Source: Candidatus Ancillula prorhinotermitis
GTDB taxonomy: Bacteria; Actinomycetota; Actinomycetes; Actinomycetales; Bifidobacteriaceae
Reading direction: 5' to 3'
NCBI GenBank assembly: GCA_031280795.1
Contig: JAITGF010000006.1
Span: 1 to 29,668 of the forward strand
DNA length: 29,668 bases
Shown here: positions 1-6,984 of the stretch, in pieces
How the letters are laid out: the number at the start of each line of letters is the position of its first letter
How positions within the stretch are numbered: the stretch's first letter is position 1
Made by a program: the position numbers and the translations under genes
The notes under the pieces: model-generated
The model's input: only the letters and a program-made list of their open reading frames with translations
The model's database searches: none
What the model was told of the DNA's origin: nothing

Positions 1-1
1 C

Positions 2-163
2 TATGCTCCAGAATTTCGTCATATATTTTCACAAAGAACAACGCCTGAGGAACGCGCAAAGTCTGATATTGAGCTAGGCCTCGTACCTGACGAGTGGTAC
101 GAAGAGCACAAGGATGAAGCCTTAGTGATCGCACCTATGCCCAAAAAAAAGAAAATAGTTTAA
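2..163 (+). CDS. C-terminal end of an unrecognised protein (partial)
   Basis: An open frame enters from the left edge and runs 53 codons to TAA at 161-163. It is too short for the usual ORF cut-off and has no start in the window. The visible tail is charged, with LGLVPDEWYEEHKDEAL in the middle and a lysine-rich end (PKKKKIV). I do not recognise the family. It lies on the integrase side of tRNA-Asn, so it is probably cargo or a replication/transfer gene of the integrated element. That placement is inference. Confidence 0.5.
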   Translation, partial: YAPEFRHIFSQRTTPEERAKSDIELGLVPDEWYEEHKDEALVIAPMPKKKKIV

Positions 164-265
164 TATTGTATGCGAAATACGGAAAATGGAAATAACTAGG
201 GCAGTCATTATGATCTCTTTCAAACCGACGTCCAGTAATGTCAATTATCGAAGTTAAGTAAAAGG

Positions 266-330
266 GGTGCTGGTGGGAATCGAACCCACAAAGATTCAGT
301 AGCACTACAGTTAATCTGCCCAACAGCACC
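266..330 (-). pseudogene. tRNA-like relic 1 (intact acceptor and T arm, anticodon arm lost)
   Basis: On the minus strand GGTGCTG at the 5' end pairs perfectly with CAGCACC at the 3' end. An extra G-C pair outside would give an 8-bp stem. A canonical T arm (GTGGG TTCGATT CCCAC) precedes the 3' acceptor strand. Only 34 nt lie between the acceptor and the T arm, against about 41 in a normal tRNA, and no 7-nt anticodon loop on a 5-bp stem can be drawn. No CCA is encoded. It is most likely a decayed, element-borne tRNA. A tRNA-like structure with another role is possible. Confidence 0.45.
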
Positions 331-409
331 CATGCCTTCTTCAACAAAATCAGCTCTGGAAGGAAAGCTGTTCTACAAAGTAGCTTCAGGCATTGCAACT
401 TTGTATAGC

Positions 410-488
410 ACCTGCAGTAAGAGTCGAACTTACCTTATTCCGTTACAGGCAAAGATATCTCTAATATAGAGTGGGCAAAGATGCATGT
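410..488 (-). pseudogene. tRNA-like relic 2 (Tyr-like loop, degenerate)
   Basis: On the minus strand a T arm (GTAAG TTCGACT CTTAC) is followed by TGCAGGT, which pairs with ACATGCA 79 nt upstream except for one A-G mismatch. A possible D stem (CTCT/AGAG) and a CTGTAAC loop (anticodon GTA if read as tRNA) are present, but the anticodon stem is badly mispaired. It stands in tandem with relic 1 and in the same orientation, which supports an element-borne tRNA cluster in decay. Confidence 0.35.
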
Positions 489-497
489 GCCCAGCTT

Positions 498-1745
498 TTA
501 ACTTTGTCTATCAAACTCAAATCCTGAGCTCATATTCTTTGCCAACTCATCAAAGTTATCCGGAAAGAATCCTGCATAGATGTTCAACGTCATTGCTGCG
601 TCTTGATGTCCAAGCATGTTTTGTAAAGTCTTTACGTCACAACCTGAGTCTATCGCAAAAGCAGCGCAAGTGTGACGCAATGAATGTATAGTAATCTTGT
701 TTTCAGTCTTAAAATTGCACTTTTTTATCGCCGGATTTAATACTCTGGTTCTGATGTTGTTTGGCACCATGGCACCAAGTCCAGTTGTGCGTTTTCTGCT
801 TATCGAAAACAAAAAATCATCTGCCTCTCTTTCTCTGCAGTATTCGTGTATCATATCTTTCAAAAATACAGGAATGGGTACTTTACGATTCTTACCCGTC
901 TTCGTGGGTCCTATTACAAGTTTACCTTTTTCGTTATACGTCGTTGTCTTAGTGATTGATATTCTATTTCTTGCGAAATCGACATCAAATATCTGCAACG
1001 CACAAAGCTCTCCAATCCGCATGCCCGTAAATGCCAACAGGTATACTATCACTTTGCTTTGAAGCCCTCCAATCTCTTCTGCAGTGTCCGCGAGCTGAAC
1101 TAACTGCTGCTTGTGCAAAAACCCAATACTAGAGCTATAACGCTGCCTAGAAGGCAGCTTAGTGCCTTGGAATGGATTTATATACAGAATTCTTTGACGA
1201 GGGTTTGCACTCCATGATAATATTGCACCAAAGATGCATCGTACGAATTGGTGAATTGTCGATGCCGAAAGTCCTGTCATAATTAATTCTTGCACCCAGC
1301 CATCGATCTCTGCTGATGTTATAGACCCAATTTCCCTCTTTCCCCATTTTGGCTGTACTTTGGATTTATATTGTCGTAGCATCTTCCCATATGTCACTGG
1401 ACGTAAACTAACCTTTTTGTGGTCAAACCACTTCATTGCCACCTTATGAAAGGGGGTTTGCAGTGTTTTTTTATCGATATGCGTACCAGACTGGATTTCA
1501 ACACTAATTCTCGCACAGTAATCCTCAGCGTCACTCTTTCTTGAGAATTTCTTACTCGATGCTCTTTTTGATCCATCAGGTAGATCTTCAAAAAATCCCA
1601 CCTGCCAACGTTTGCCAATTCCATATCGTGGCTTACGATTTTCTGGCTTAACCTTTGACGCCTCCAGCCCCCTTCCTAACGAAGACAACTCATTCGCACT
1701 TGCGTTCTTCTTCACCCACAAGTCGGTGATCCATGCTTTTGCCAT
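498..1745 (-). CDS. Tyrosine recombinase / phage-type integrase
   Basis: This 415-residue site-specific recombinase should catalyse integration and excision of the element at tRNA-Asn. The N-terminal part contains an arm-binding-like segment (WQVGFFEDLPDGSKR...) followed by a SAM-like core-binding region. The C-terminal catalytic domain shows the family residues: R in TGMRIGEL, the HSLRHT box, and LGH followed by the nucleophile Tyr in LNIYAG. Length is normal for integrases of this type. I chose the ATG at 1745 because AAGGGAAGG lies just upstream; the frame stays open to an ATG 18 codons earlier without a comparable ribosome site. The gene reads away from tRNA-Asn, with iterons between them. 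It appears intact. Confidence 0.9.
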   Translation of the reverse strand: MAKAWITDLWVKKNASANELSSLGRGLEASKVKPENRKPRYGIGKRWQVGFFEDLPDGSKRASSKKFSRKSDAEDYCARISVEIQSGTHIDKKTLQTPFHKVAMKWFDHKKVSLRPVTYGKMLRQYKSKVQPKWGKREIGSITSAEIDGWVQELIMTGLSASTIHQFVRCIFGAILSWSANPRQRILYINPFQGTKLPSRQRYSSSIGFLHKQQLVQLADTAEEIGGLQSKVIVYLLAFTGMRIGELCALQIFDVDFARNRISITKTTTYNEKGKLVIGPTKTGKNRKVPIPVFLKDMIHEYCREREADDFLFSISRKRTTGLGAMVPNNIRTRVLNPAIKKCNFKTENKITIHSLRHTCAAFAIDSGCDVKTLQNMLGHQDAAMTLNIYAGFFPDNFDELAKNMSSGFEFDRQS

Positions 1746-1913
1746 AATTTTTCCTTCCCTTTTAGCATAAACAAGCTGCTCAAATGAGCGAAAAATCACG
1801 ATTTCTGATACTTAATGCCTGATGTCCCCGGTTCAAACGAGCCAAAAGTGTCAGGATAGCACTAAGTATTAAGTAAAAAATGTTTTTATAAAAAACCCAA
1901 AATCTACTCTAAA

Positions 1914-1941
1914 ATTGTGACCATTGTGACCAATTATGACC
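1914..1941. repeat. Three tandem iterons between integrase and tRNA-Asn
   Basis: Three consecutive copies of a 9-10 bp unit (ATTGTGACC, ATTGTGACC, AATTATGACC) sit between the integrase start and the tRNA. Short direct repeats at this place are typical of integrase arm sites or excisionase binding sites. That role is inferred from position only. Confidence 0.5.
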
Positions 1942-1960
1942 ATGAGTAAAATTTGACTAA

Positions 1961-1984
1961 CAGAAAACCCTTATAAAATAAGGG
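1961..1984 (-). terminator. Rho-independent terminator after tRNA-Asn
   Basis: On the minus strand CCCTTAT and ATAAGGG form a perfect 7-bp stem with a 3-nt loop, followed by TTTTCTG. It lies just after the tRNA 3' end in its direction of transcription and before the integrase, so it would separate the two transcripts. Confidence 0.7.
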
Positions 1985-1989
1985 CTTTG

Positions 1990-2062
1990 CTCCCCCACCT
2001 GGACTCGAACCAGGGACACACGGATTAACAGTCCGATGCTCTACCAACTGAGCTATAGGGGA
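1990..2062 (-). tRNA. tRNA-Asn (GTT)
   Basis: This is a complete 73-nt cloverleaf on the minus strand. The acceptor is TCCCCTA/TGGGGGA with one G-T pair, the D arm is GCTC-AGTTGGTA-GAGC, the anticodon loop CTGTTAA gives anticodon GTT, and the T arm is CCTGG-TTCGAGT-CCAGG. The discriminator is G and CCA is not encoded. A consensus promoter in the end of rplA points at it, and a terminator hairpin follows it. Its 3' end is the likely attachment site of the element to the left. Confidence 0.95.
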
Positions 2063-2248
2063 AGGTAGATGTTCGTTTTATGAAGTTTTTTAGAATGTTA
2101 GTTCTAGTTTTAGTTGGTAGAGCATCGGACTTCGTCCTCGCTTAACCTCGGGGGAATCTCCCCCGTACCCCCTGACCAACTGAGCGGCTTCTCGGGAAGT
2201 ACTCCCCGTACCCCACCAGGGGAAGGTAGATGTTCGTTTTATGAAGTT
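2057..2248. repeat. 31-bp direct repeat covering the tRNA-Asn 5' end and leader
   Basis: An identical 31-bp sequence occurs at 2057-2087 and 2218-2248, a spacing of 161 bp. Copy one spans the first six bases of tRNA-Asn and its 5' leader. Copy two has the same leader and the same first six tRNA bases, then diverges. This looks like a tandem duplication of the tRNA locus whose second copy was later disrupted. Confidence 0.85.
2108..2217. repeat. Hairpin-rich scrambled tRNA-Asn relic
   Basis: Between the two 31-bp repeats the sequence holds tRNA-Asn pieces in both orientations: GTTGGTAGAGCATCGGAC on plus near 2113, and GCTCAGTTGGT on minus near 2180. Strong hairpins lie among them (CGGGGGA-ATC-TCCCCCG near 2150, GGAC-TTC-GTCC near 2128) together with two copies of a CCCCGTACCCC block. 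AGTTGGT and ACCAACT form inverted ends. It resembles a REP-like element lodged in a broken tRNA copy. No gene is seen. Confidence 0.5.
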
Positions 2249-2298
2249 GTGTACGAAAGTCGGCACAGCGCGACATAGGCACCAATACCGACAATCGT

Positions 2299-2327
2299 AT
2301 TATACCACAGTTCTAGAAGTTTGTCAA
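2299..2327 (-). promoter_or_regulatory. Promoter overlapping the end of rplA, reading to tRNA-Asn
   Basis: TTGACA (2327-2322), a 17-bp spacer and TATAAT (2304-2299) match the housekeeping sigma consensus perfectly. The -35 box lies in the last rplA codons and the stop codon falls in the spacer. Transcription would start near 2292 and reach tRNA-Asn after about 230 nt, passing through the hairpin-rich relic. Confidence 0.75.
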
Positions 2328-3002
2328 GTCTAGCGGTACGCCTGGACCCATCGTAGTCGAAGCAGTCGCTTTAGTGATATAGCGCCCTTTGATGGTCGAT
2401 GGCTTTGCGCGCAAAATCTCGTCAACCACAGCATTAAAGTTCTGCACTAACTTCTGCGCATCAAACGATTTTTTACCGATGATGAAGGCAAGGTTACCGT
2501 TCTTATCCACACGGAACTCAATCTTGCCACCTTTGATGTCACTAACTGCCTTAGCAGTATCCATAGTTACTGTACCAAGCTTCGGGTTAGGCATCAAGCC
2601 GCGCGGACCGAGCACCTTACCGAGCTTACCAACTTTAGCCATCAGGTCAGGCGTCGCTACCACAGCGTCGAAGTCCGTATAGCCTTTGAAAATCTTGTCA
2701 ATGAGCTCATCAGAACCGACCTCATCAGCACCGGCGTCTTTAGCAGCAGTAGCAGCATCTGCTTGGGCAATTACTACTACACGTGCTGATTTGCCAGTAC
2801 CATTAGGTAGGTTTACCACACCGCGGACAGCTTGGTCAGCCTTACGGGGGTCGACGTTCAAACGTAAAACTACTTCAACAGTTTCGTCGAACTTCTTATT
2901 TTCGATACCTTTTAGCACATCAACTGCCTCAGCTGCTGAATATGTCCGGGATTTGTCGATTTTCGTTGCCGCTGCAACGTATGATTTTGATCTTTGTACC
3001 AT
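2313..3002 (-). CDS. rplA: Large ribosomal subunit protein L1 (uL1)
   Basis: This 229-residue protein forms the L1 stalk near the ribosomal E site and, in many bacteria, represses its own operon. The sequence shows the L1 hallmark [15 protein letters not shown] followed by [16 protein letters not shown] and a C-terminal KGRYI.K segment. Length is typical (228-235). I chose the ATG at 3002 because AAAGGAAT lies just upstream; the frame runs 16 codons further without support. It follows rplK by 55 nt in one transcription unit. No L1-binding leader was identified. Confidence 0.97.
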   Translation of the reverse strand: MVQRSKSYVAAATKIDKSRTYSAAEAVDVLKGIENKKFDETVEVVLRLNVDPRKADQAVRGVVNLPNGTGKSARVVVIAQADAATAAKDAGADEVGSDELIDKIFKGYTDFDAVVATPDLMAKVGKLGKVLGPRGLMPNPKLGTVTMDTAKAVSDIKGGKIEFRVDKNGNLAFIIGKKSFDAQKLVQNFNAVVDEILRAKPSTIKGRYITKATASTTMGPGVPLDLTNF

Positions 3003-3057
3003 ATATTCCTTTCTTGTATGGGTGTGGTGCGGGCGATCAAACCCTCCCACTTAAAAA

Positions 3058-3483
3058 TTAGTCTACTACTGCAATCCCCATTGAACGGGCAGTTCCAGCG
3101 ATAATGCGATCAGCCATTTCAAAATCATTCGCATTCAAATCAGGCATCTTTATCTCAGATATTGCACGAACTTGAGCTTTAGTGATTTCCCCCACGCGCA
3201 TTGTTAGCGGATTGGCTGCACCTTTCTTCACTTTAGCCGCCTTCTTGATCAGCACGGCTGCTGGAGGGGTTTTAAGCACGAATGTAAACGAACGGTCTTC
3301 GTAAACAGTAATCTCAACTGGTACGATTTCGCCTTTTTTATCTTCTGTGGCAGCGTTGTATGCTTTGCAGAAGTCCATAATGTTCACACCATGTGAACCT
3401 AAAGCTGGTCCGATTGGGGGTGCAGGAGTTGCGCCACCAGCGGGAATCTGTAGCTTGATATAGCCTGATATTTCTTTTGCCAT
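3058..3483 (-). CDS. rplK: Large ribosomal subunit protein L11 (uL11)
   Basis: This 141-residue ribosomal protein belongs to the GTPase-associated centre and is needed for Rel activation on stalled ribosomes. The N-terminal [20 protein letters not shown] and the [11 protein letters not shown] segment are diagnostic, and the C-terminal rRNA-binding domain ends in [18 protein letters not shown] precedes the ATG. It has its own consensus promoter at 3524-3552 and forms a unit with rplA. secE-nusG, the common upstream neighbours, are absent here; rel is upstream instead. Confidence 0.97.
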   Translation of the reverse strand: MAKEISGYIKLQIPAGGATPAPPIGPALGSHGVNIMDFCKAYNAATEDKKGEIVPVEITVYEDRSFTFVLKTPPAAVLIKKAAKVKKGAANPLTMRVGEITKAQVRAISEIKMPDLNANDFEMADRIIAGTARSMGIAVVD

Positions 3484-3523
3484 TTTGGTCCTTTCTTCAA
3501 TTAACCAATTGTTTTACAACATT

Positions 3524-3552
3524 ATTATAGCATTTCTTGGCCTCTTTGTCAA
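3524..3552 (-). promoter_or_regulatory. rplK-rplA promoter
   Basis: TTGACA (3552-3547), a 17-bp spacer and TATAAT (3529-3524) form a perfect sigma-70 type promoter. It lies between the rel stop and the rplK ATG and would give a leader of about 35 nt containing the rplK ribosome site. Confidence 0.85.
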
Positions 3553-3595
3553 ATCAACCCCAATCACAAACCAAGCGATTAGCCATAAGAGCCAA

Positions 3596-5857
3596 TCACT
3601 TTGCAAGGCGACCGGTGACACGGTAAACATCGAAAACACCATCGATCTTTCGAATCGCCGTCATGATGCGTGCAAGATGAGCGGGGTCAGCCATTTCAAA
3701 CGTCCAACGCGACATTGCAATCCTATCTCTAGAAGTATCCACTTGACCCGACAAAATGTTGACGTGATTTTCAGAAAGCACTTTGGTGACGTCAGCAAGC
3801 ATGTGTGCACGATCGATACCTTCTACTTGGATGTTTGCCAGGAAGGTGGTACTTGCGCCCTGCACCCACGTCGCGGGGACAAAGCGCCCAGGGTCAACTT
3901 CGCCATGCAAAACGTGGATGTTATAGCAATCGCTACGATGCACTGAAATGCCATTACCTTTGGTTACGAACCCGATGATTTCGTCTCCAGGCACAGGCGT
4001 GCAGCACTTTGCCAGCTTCACCCACACGTCATTTTCGCCCTCTACCCCTGAGACGGAGATGCCAGGGTTGACGCTTTTTCGAGCTGGGTCAGAGTTGGTG
4101 AGCATTGAGTCCTGCAAACTGCTGGCATTTCCAGTACGTTCATCGATGATCTCGTCGACCATATCATCATGCTGAATATGCAAGATGTGGTTCAGTAAAG
4201 TGTTAGCCGCAAAATCACCACGCCCAAGACCGCGGTATAGGTCATCAACTGACTTCTGGTGCATTTCGTCAGCCACTTGTAAGAGCACCTCGTGAGTCAA
4301 TAAGCGTTTGAACGGTAAATTCTTACCTTTTATGGCTTTGGCAAGTTCTTCTTTACCACGCTCAATGTCTTCTTCACGCCTCGACTTAGAGAACCAAGCT
4401 CTGATTTTATTGCGCGCCCGCTGCGACTTCACAAAATTCAGCCAGTCCTGACTCGGCCCTGTAGTATCCGACTTTGCAGTCAATATCTCCACAGTATCCC
4501 CGTTTTGCAACACAGAGCTCAGAGGTACCAATTTGCCATTGACTCTAGCCCCCATAGTTTTATGACCTACCTCAGTGTGTACACTATAGGCGAAGTCAAC
4601 TGGGGTTGCGCCTTTGGGCAACGTAAAGGCAGTGCCCTTAGGAGAGAATACATAAACATCTTCAGTATTCAGGTCAAAACGCAACGACTCCAGAAATTCA
4701 ACTGAATCTTCAGTCTCTTGCTGCCAATCCACTAGCTGTTTGACCCATTTCAGATTCTCCTCAGTCTGGATGAACTCCTCCTGGCTTAGCGTCGAGCTGC
4801 GCTTGTTTTCAGCATCATCGCCAGATTTATACCGCCAATGCGCAGCCACACCAAACTGGGCGAATTGGTGCATCTCCTTAGTGCGAATCTGGATCTCGAT
4901 GGTACGCCCACCAGGGCCTAGAACTGTGGTATGAATCGACTGGTACATATTATACTTAGGCATGGCAATGTAGTCCTTAAACCGCCCCGGGAGGTGGTTC
5001 CACTTCGCATGCACTGCTCCTAAAGCGCCATAGCAGTCCAAAATTGTATCAGTAATAATACGAATGCCTACCAAATCGTAGATGTCCTTAAAATCGCGCC
5101 CCTTAACAATCATCTTCTGATATATTGAGTAAAAATGCTTCGGTCGTCCGGTGACCGTAGCCCGAATCCGCGTTTCGTCAAGAATGTCATAAATGCCCTC
5201 AATGCATTTGTCGACAAACTCGTCACGTTCGGGTGCATAATGCGAAACCATCGACTCGATTTCCATATAAACTTTAGGGTATAGTGTGTGGAATGATAAA
5301 TCCTCAAGCTCTCGTTTGATCTGATTAAGCCCTAGGCGATGTGCTAAAGGTGCATAAATGTCGAGAGTCTCCTTAGCTTTACGCTGCGCTGAGGAGACTG
5401 AAACGTACTTCCAAGTGCGCGCATTGTGAAGACGGTCAGCAAGCTTGATGATAAGAACTCGAATATCTTTACTCATAGCGATAATCATCTTACGAATCGT
5501 TTCAGCATCGGCATTATCCCCGTACTGAAGTTTGGTAAGCTTAGTCACACCGTCGACTAAATTGGCGACCACCCCCTTAAATCGAGTAGTTATGTCTTCG
5601 ATGGTGACACTAGTATCTTCAACTGTATCGTGCAAGAGCGAAGCAGTCAAGGTTTCCACCCCCATACCTAAATCGGCAAGGATTTGAGTTACTTCAATGG
5701 GGTGGATGAAGAATGGTTCACCTGATTTTCGAAGCTGACCATCATGTGCATCGCGGGCAAAATGGTAGGCATCTTCAAGTATTTTAAGCTCGCTGTCGGG
5801 GAAACGAGCGCGCAAAGACTCAACAAGAACATCGTACTTCTGCTGTAAAATATCCAT
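3596..5857 (-). CDS. rel: Bifunctional (p)ppGpp synthetase/hydrolase Rel
   Basis: This 753-residue long RSH enzyme makes and degrades (p)ppGpp in the stringent response. In order it shows: the HD hydrolase domain with HDTVEDT near residue 76, intact and therefore probably hydrolase-competent; the synthetase domain with RFKDYIAMPKYN, YQSIHTTV and EIQIRTKEMHQFA; a TGS domain (VYVFSPKGTAFTLPKGATPVDFAY); a conserved Cys motif (LAKCCTPVPGDEI...FVTKGNGISVHR); and a C-terminal ACT domain. The ATG lies 8 nt after the secF stop without a clear Shine-Dalgarno, so translational coupling is likely. The yajC-secD-secF-apt-rel order known from Streptomyces is kept here without apt. Confidence 0.96.
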   Translation of the reverse strand: MDILQQKYDVLVESLRARFPDSELKILEDAYHFARDAHDGQLRKSGEPFFIHPIEVTQILADLGMGVETLTASLLHDTVEDTSVTIEDITTRFKGVVANLVDGVTKLTKLQYGDNADAETIRKMIIAMSKDIRVLIIKLADRLHNARTWKYVSVSSAQRKAKETLDIYAPLAHRLGLNQIKRELEDLSFHTLYPKVYMEIESMVSHYAPERDEFVDKCIEGIYDILDETRIRATVTGRPKHFYSIYQKMIVKGRDFKDIYDLVGIRIITDTILDCYGALGAVHAKWNHLPGRFKDYIAMPKYNMYQSIHTTVLGPGGRTIEIQIRTKEMHQFAQFGVAAHWRYKSGDDAENKRSSTLSQEEFIQTEENLKWVKQLVDWQQETEDSVEFLESLRFDLNTEDVYVFSPKGTAFTLPKGATPVDFAYSVHTEVGHKTMGARVNGKLVPLSSVLQNGDTVEILTAKSDTTGPSQDWLNFVKSQRARNKIRAWFSKSRREEDIERGKEELAKAIKGKNLPFKRLLTHEVLLQVADEMHQKSVDDLYRGLGRGDFAANTLLNHILHIQHDDMVDEIIDERTGNASSLQDSMLTNSDPARKSVNPGISVSGVEGENDVWVKLAKCCTPVPGDEIIGFVTKGNGISVHRSDCYNIHVLHGEVDPGRFVPATWVQGASTTFLANIQVEGIDRAHMLADVTKVLSENHVNILSGQVDTSRDRIAMSRWTFEMADPAHLARIMTAIRKIDGVFDVYRVTGRLAK

Positions 5858-5865
5858 ATGCTTAA

Positions 5866-6984
5866 CTATAGCTTGCGTCTCTTGCGGGGTTGCACCTCAT
5901 TTCCTAAACGTTTCCCTGGTAGAAGTTTCGCACTGTTAACTGCTTCTTCGGAAATGTCTTGACCACTTTCGCTAAGTTGGCTCTTTAATGCTTCGCGCGC
6001 TGCGAAAACTTTAGCATTACTTGCCCGGATTCGTTTATCGGTACTACGCATAGCAACTTCAAGCGGAGTGGCCAAGAAGATGGAAGAATATGCTCCAACC
6101 GCCATGCCTACAAATAGAGCGAGTGCAATATCGCGCAAAGTACCTGCACCCATCAAGAAGACACCGAAGACTAGAATCGCGCCGATCGGAAGCAAAGCTA
6201 CTACAGTAGTGTTGATTGAGCGAACCAGAGTCTGATTTACTGCCAGGTTGGCGAGGTCGGCATAAGTAGAGCGAGTTTGCTTCTCAACATCGCGCGTATT
6301 TTCGCGTACTTTATCAAACACCACAACTGTGTCGTACATCGAGTAGCCCAGAATCGTCAAGAAACCGATCACTGAAGCAGGGGTCACTTCCCAGCCTACT
6401 AACGCGTAGAATCCAACTGTTATGATGAGATCATGCATCAAGGCAATGATACCAGAGAGAGCCATACGCCAAGACCTGAAATAGAACGACATGAATATGG
6501 CACAAACAATTAGAAAGACGACTAGACCTAGCAAAGCTTTGCTAGCCACTGAAGTACCCCAAGTGGGCCCGATAGCAGTATTCGAAACATCCTCCGAAGT
6601 GACACCGTACTTTTCAGCCAGCTTATCGCGAAGTTGATTGACTTTATCTTGATCCTCGATAACACCAGTTTGGACACGTATTGAATTGTCACCAACGTTT
6701 GAAACTAGCGGCTCGTCATCGGGGAAGAATTCATGCACAGCTTCGATAGCCAGCTGCTGTGAATTATCTTGAACATTCGAAACTGTAAACTCAGAGCCAC
6801 CGCGAAAGTCGATGCCCAAGTTTAGACCTTTAAAGCTCAAAAAACCAATGCAAATAAGGCAAATCAAGGCAGATGCGATGAAAAACTTAGCTTTTGCAGC
6901 CACGATCCCATAGCTTTTTTCGCCAGTGTAGAGAGCGTTACCCCAAGAAGTGCGACGCTGATTTGTGGTGTTTGATTCAGGCAT
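5866..6984 (-). CDS. secF: Protein translocase subunit SecF
   Basis: This 372-residue membrane protein partners SecD; the pair uses the proton-motive force to assist SecYEG-dependent export. After TM1 (ALICLICIGFLSFKGLNLG) come the family motif GIDFRGGSEF, an extracytoplasmic domain, and a block of five membrane segments including TILGYSMYDTVVVFDKVREN. The C-terminus is basic (RKRRKL). The ATG overlaps the secD stop in TAATG, with AAGGAG about 10 nt upstream, which indicates tight coupling and equal expression. Confidence 0.96.
   Translation of the reverse strand: MPESNTTNQRRTSWGNALYTGEKSYGIVAAKAKFFIASALICLICIGFLSFKGLNLGIDFRGGSEFTVSNVQDNSQQLAIEAVHEFFPDDEPLVSNVGDNSIRVQTGVIEDQDKVNQLRDKLAEKYGVTSEDVSNTAIGPTWGTSVASKALLGLVVFLIVCAIFMSFYFRSWRMALSGIIALMHDLIITVGFYALVGWEVTPASVIGFLTILGYSMYDTVVVFDKVRENTRDVEKQTRSTYADLANLAVNQTLVRSINTTVVALLPIGAILVFGVFLMGAGTLRDIALALFVGMAVGAYSSIFLATPLEVAMRSTDKRIRASNAKVFAAREALKSQLSESGQDISEEAVNSAKLLPGKRLGNEVQPRKRRKL

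Larger units (their letters stand above)
1..1990. mobile_element. Right end of a tRNA-Asn-integrated element (partial)
   Basis: A tyrosine recombinase gene starts about 245 bp from the 3' end of tRNA-Asn, and the tRNA 3' end points at it. This is the usual arrangement for phages and integrative elements that insert in a tRNA 3' end. The segment is more AT-rich than the housekeeping genes to the right. It also carries two degenerate tRNA-like sequences and iterons next to the presumed attachment site. The other end, and any second copy of the tRNA 3' end, lies outside the window, so the element's extent and type are unknown. Confidence 0.5.

Noticed and set aside
1746..1799. ATG at 1799 as the integrase start
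   Set aside because: It has no ribosome site, whereas the ATG at 1745 follows AAGGGAAGG at a good distance.
1991..2030. A second copy of the tRNA-Asn 3' end (attachment site pair) in this window
   Set aside because: I searched by eye for the T-arm/acceptor sequence elsewhere. Only unrelated T arms at 273-289 and 417-433 were found, so the partner site must lie outside.
3553..3595. A terminator hairpin after rel
   Set aside because: GATT...AATC pairing at 3578-3598 is interrupted by mismatches and has no T-tract.
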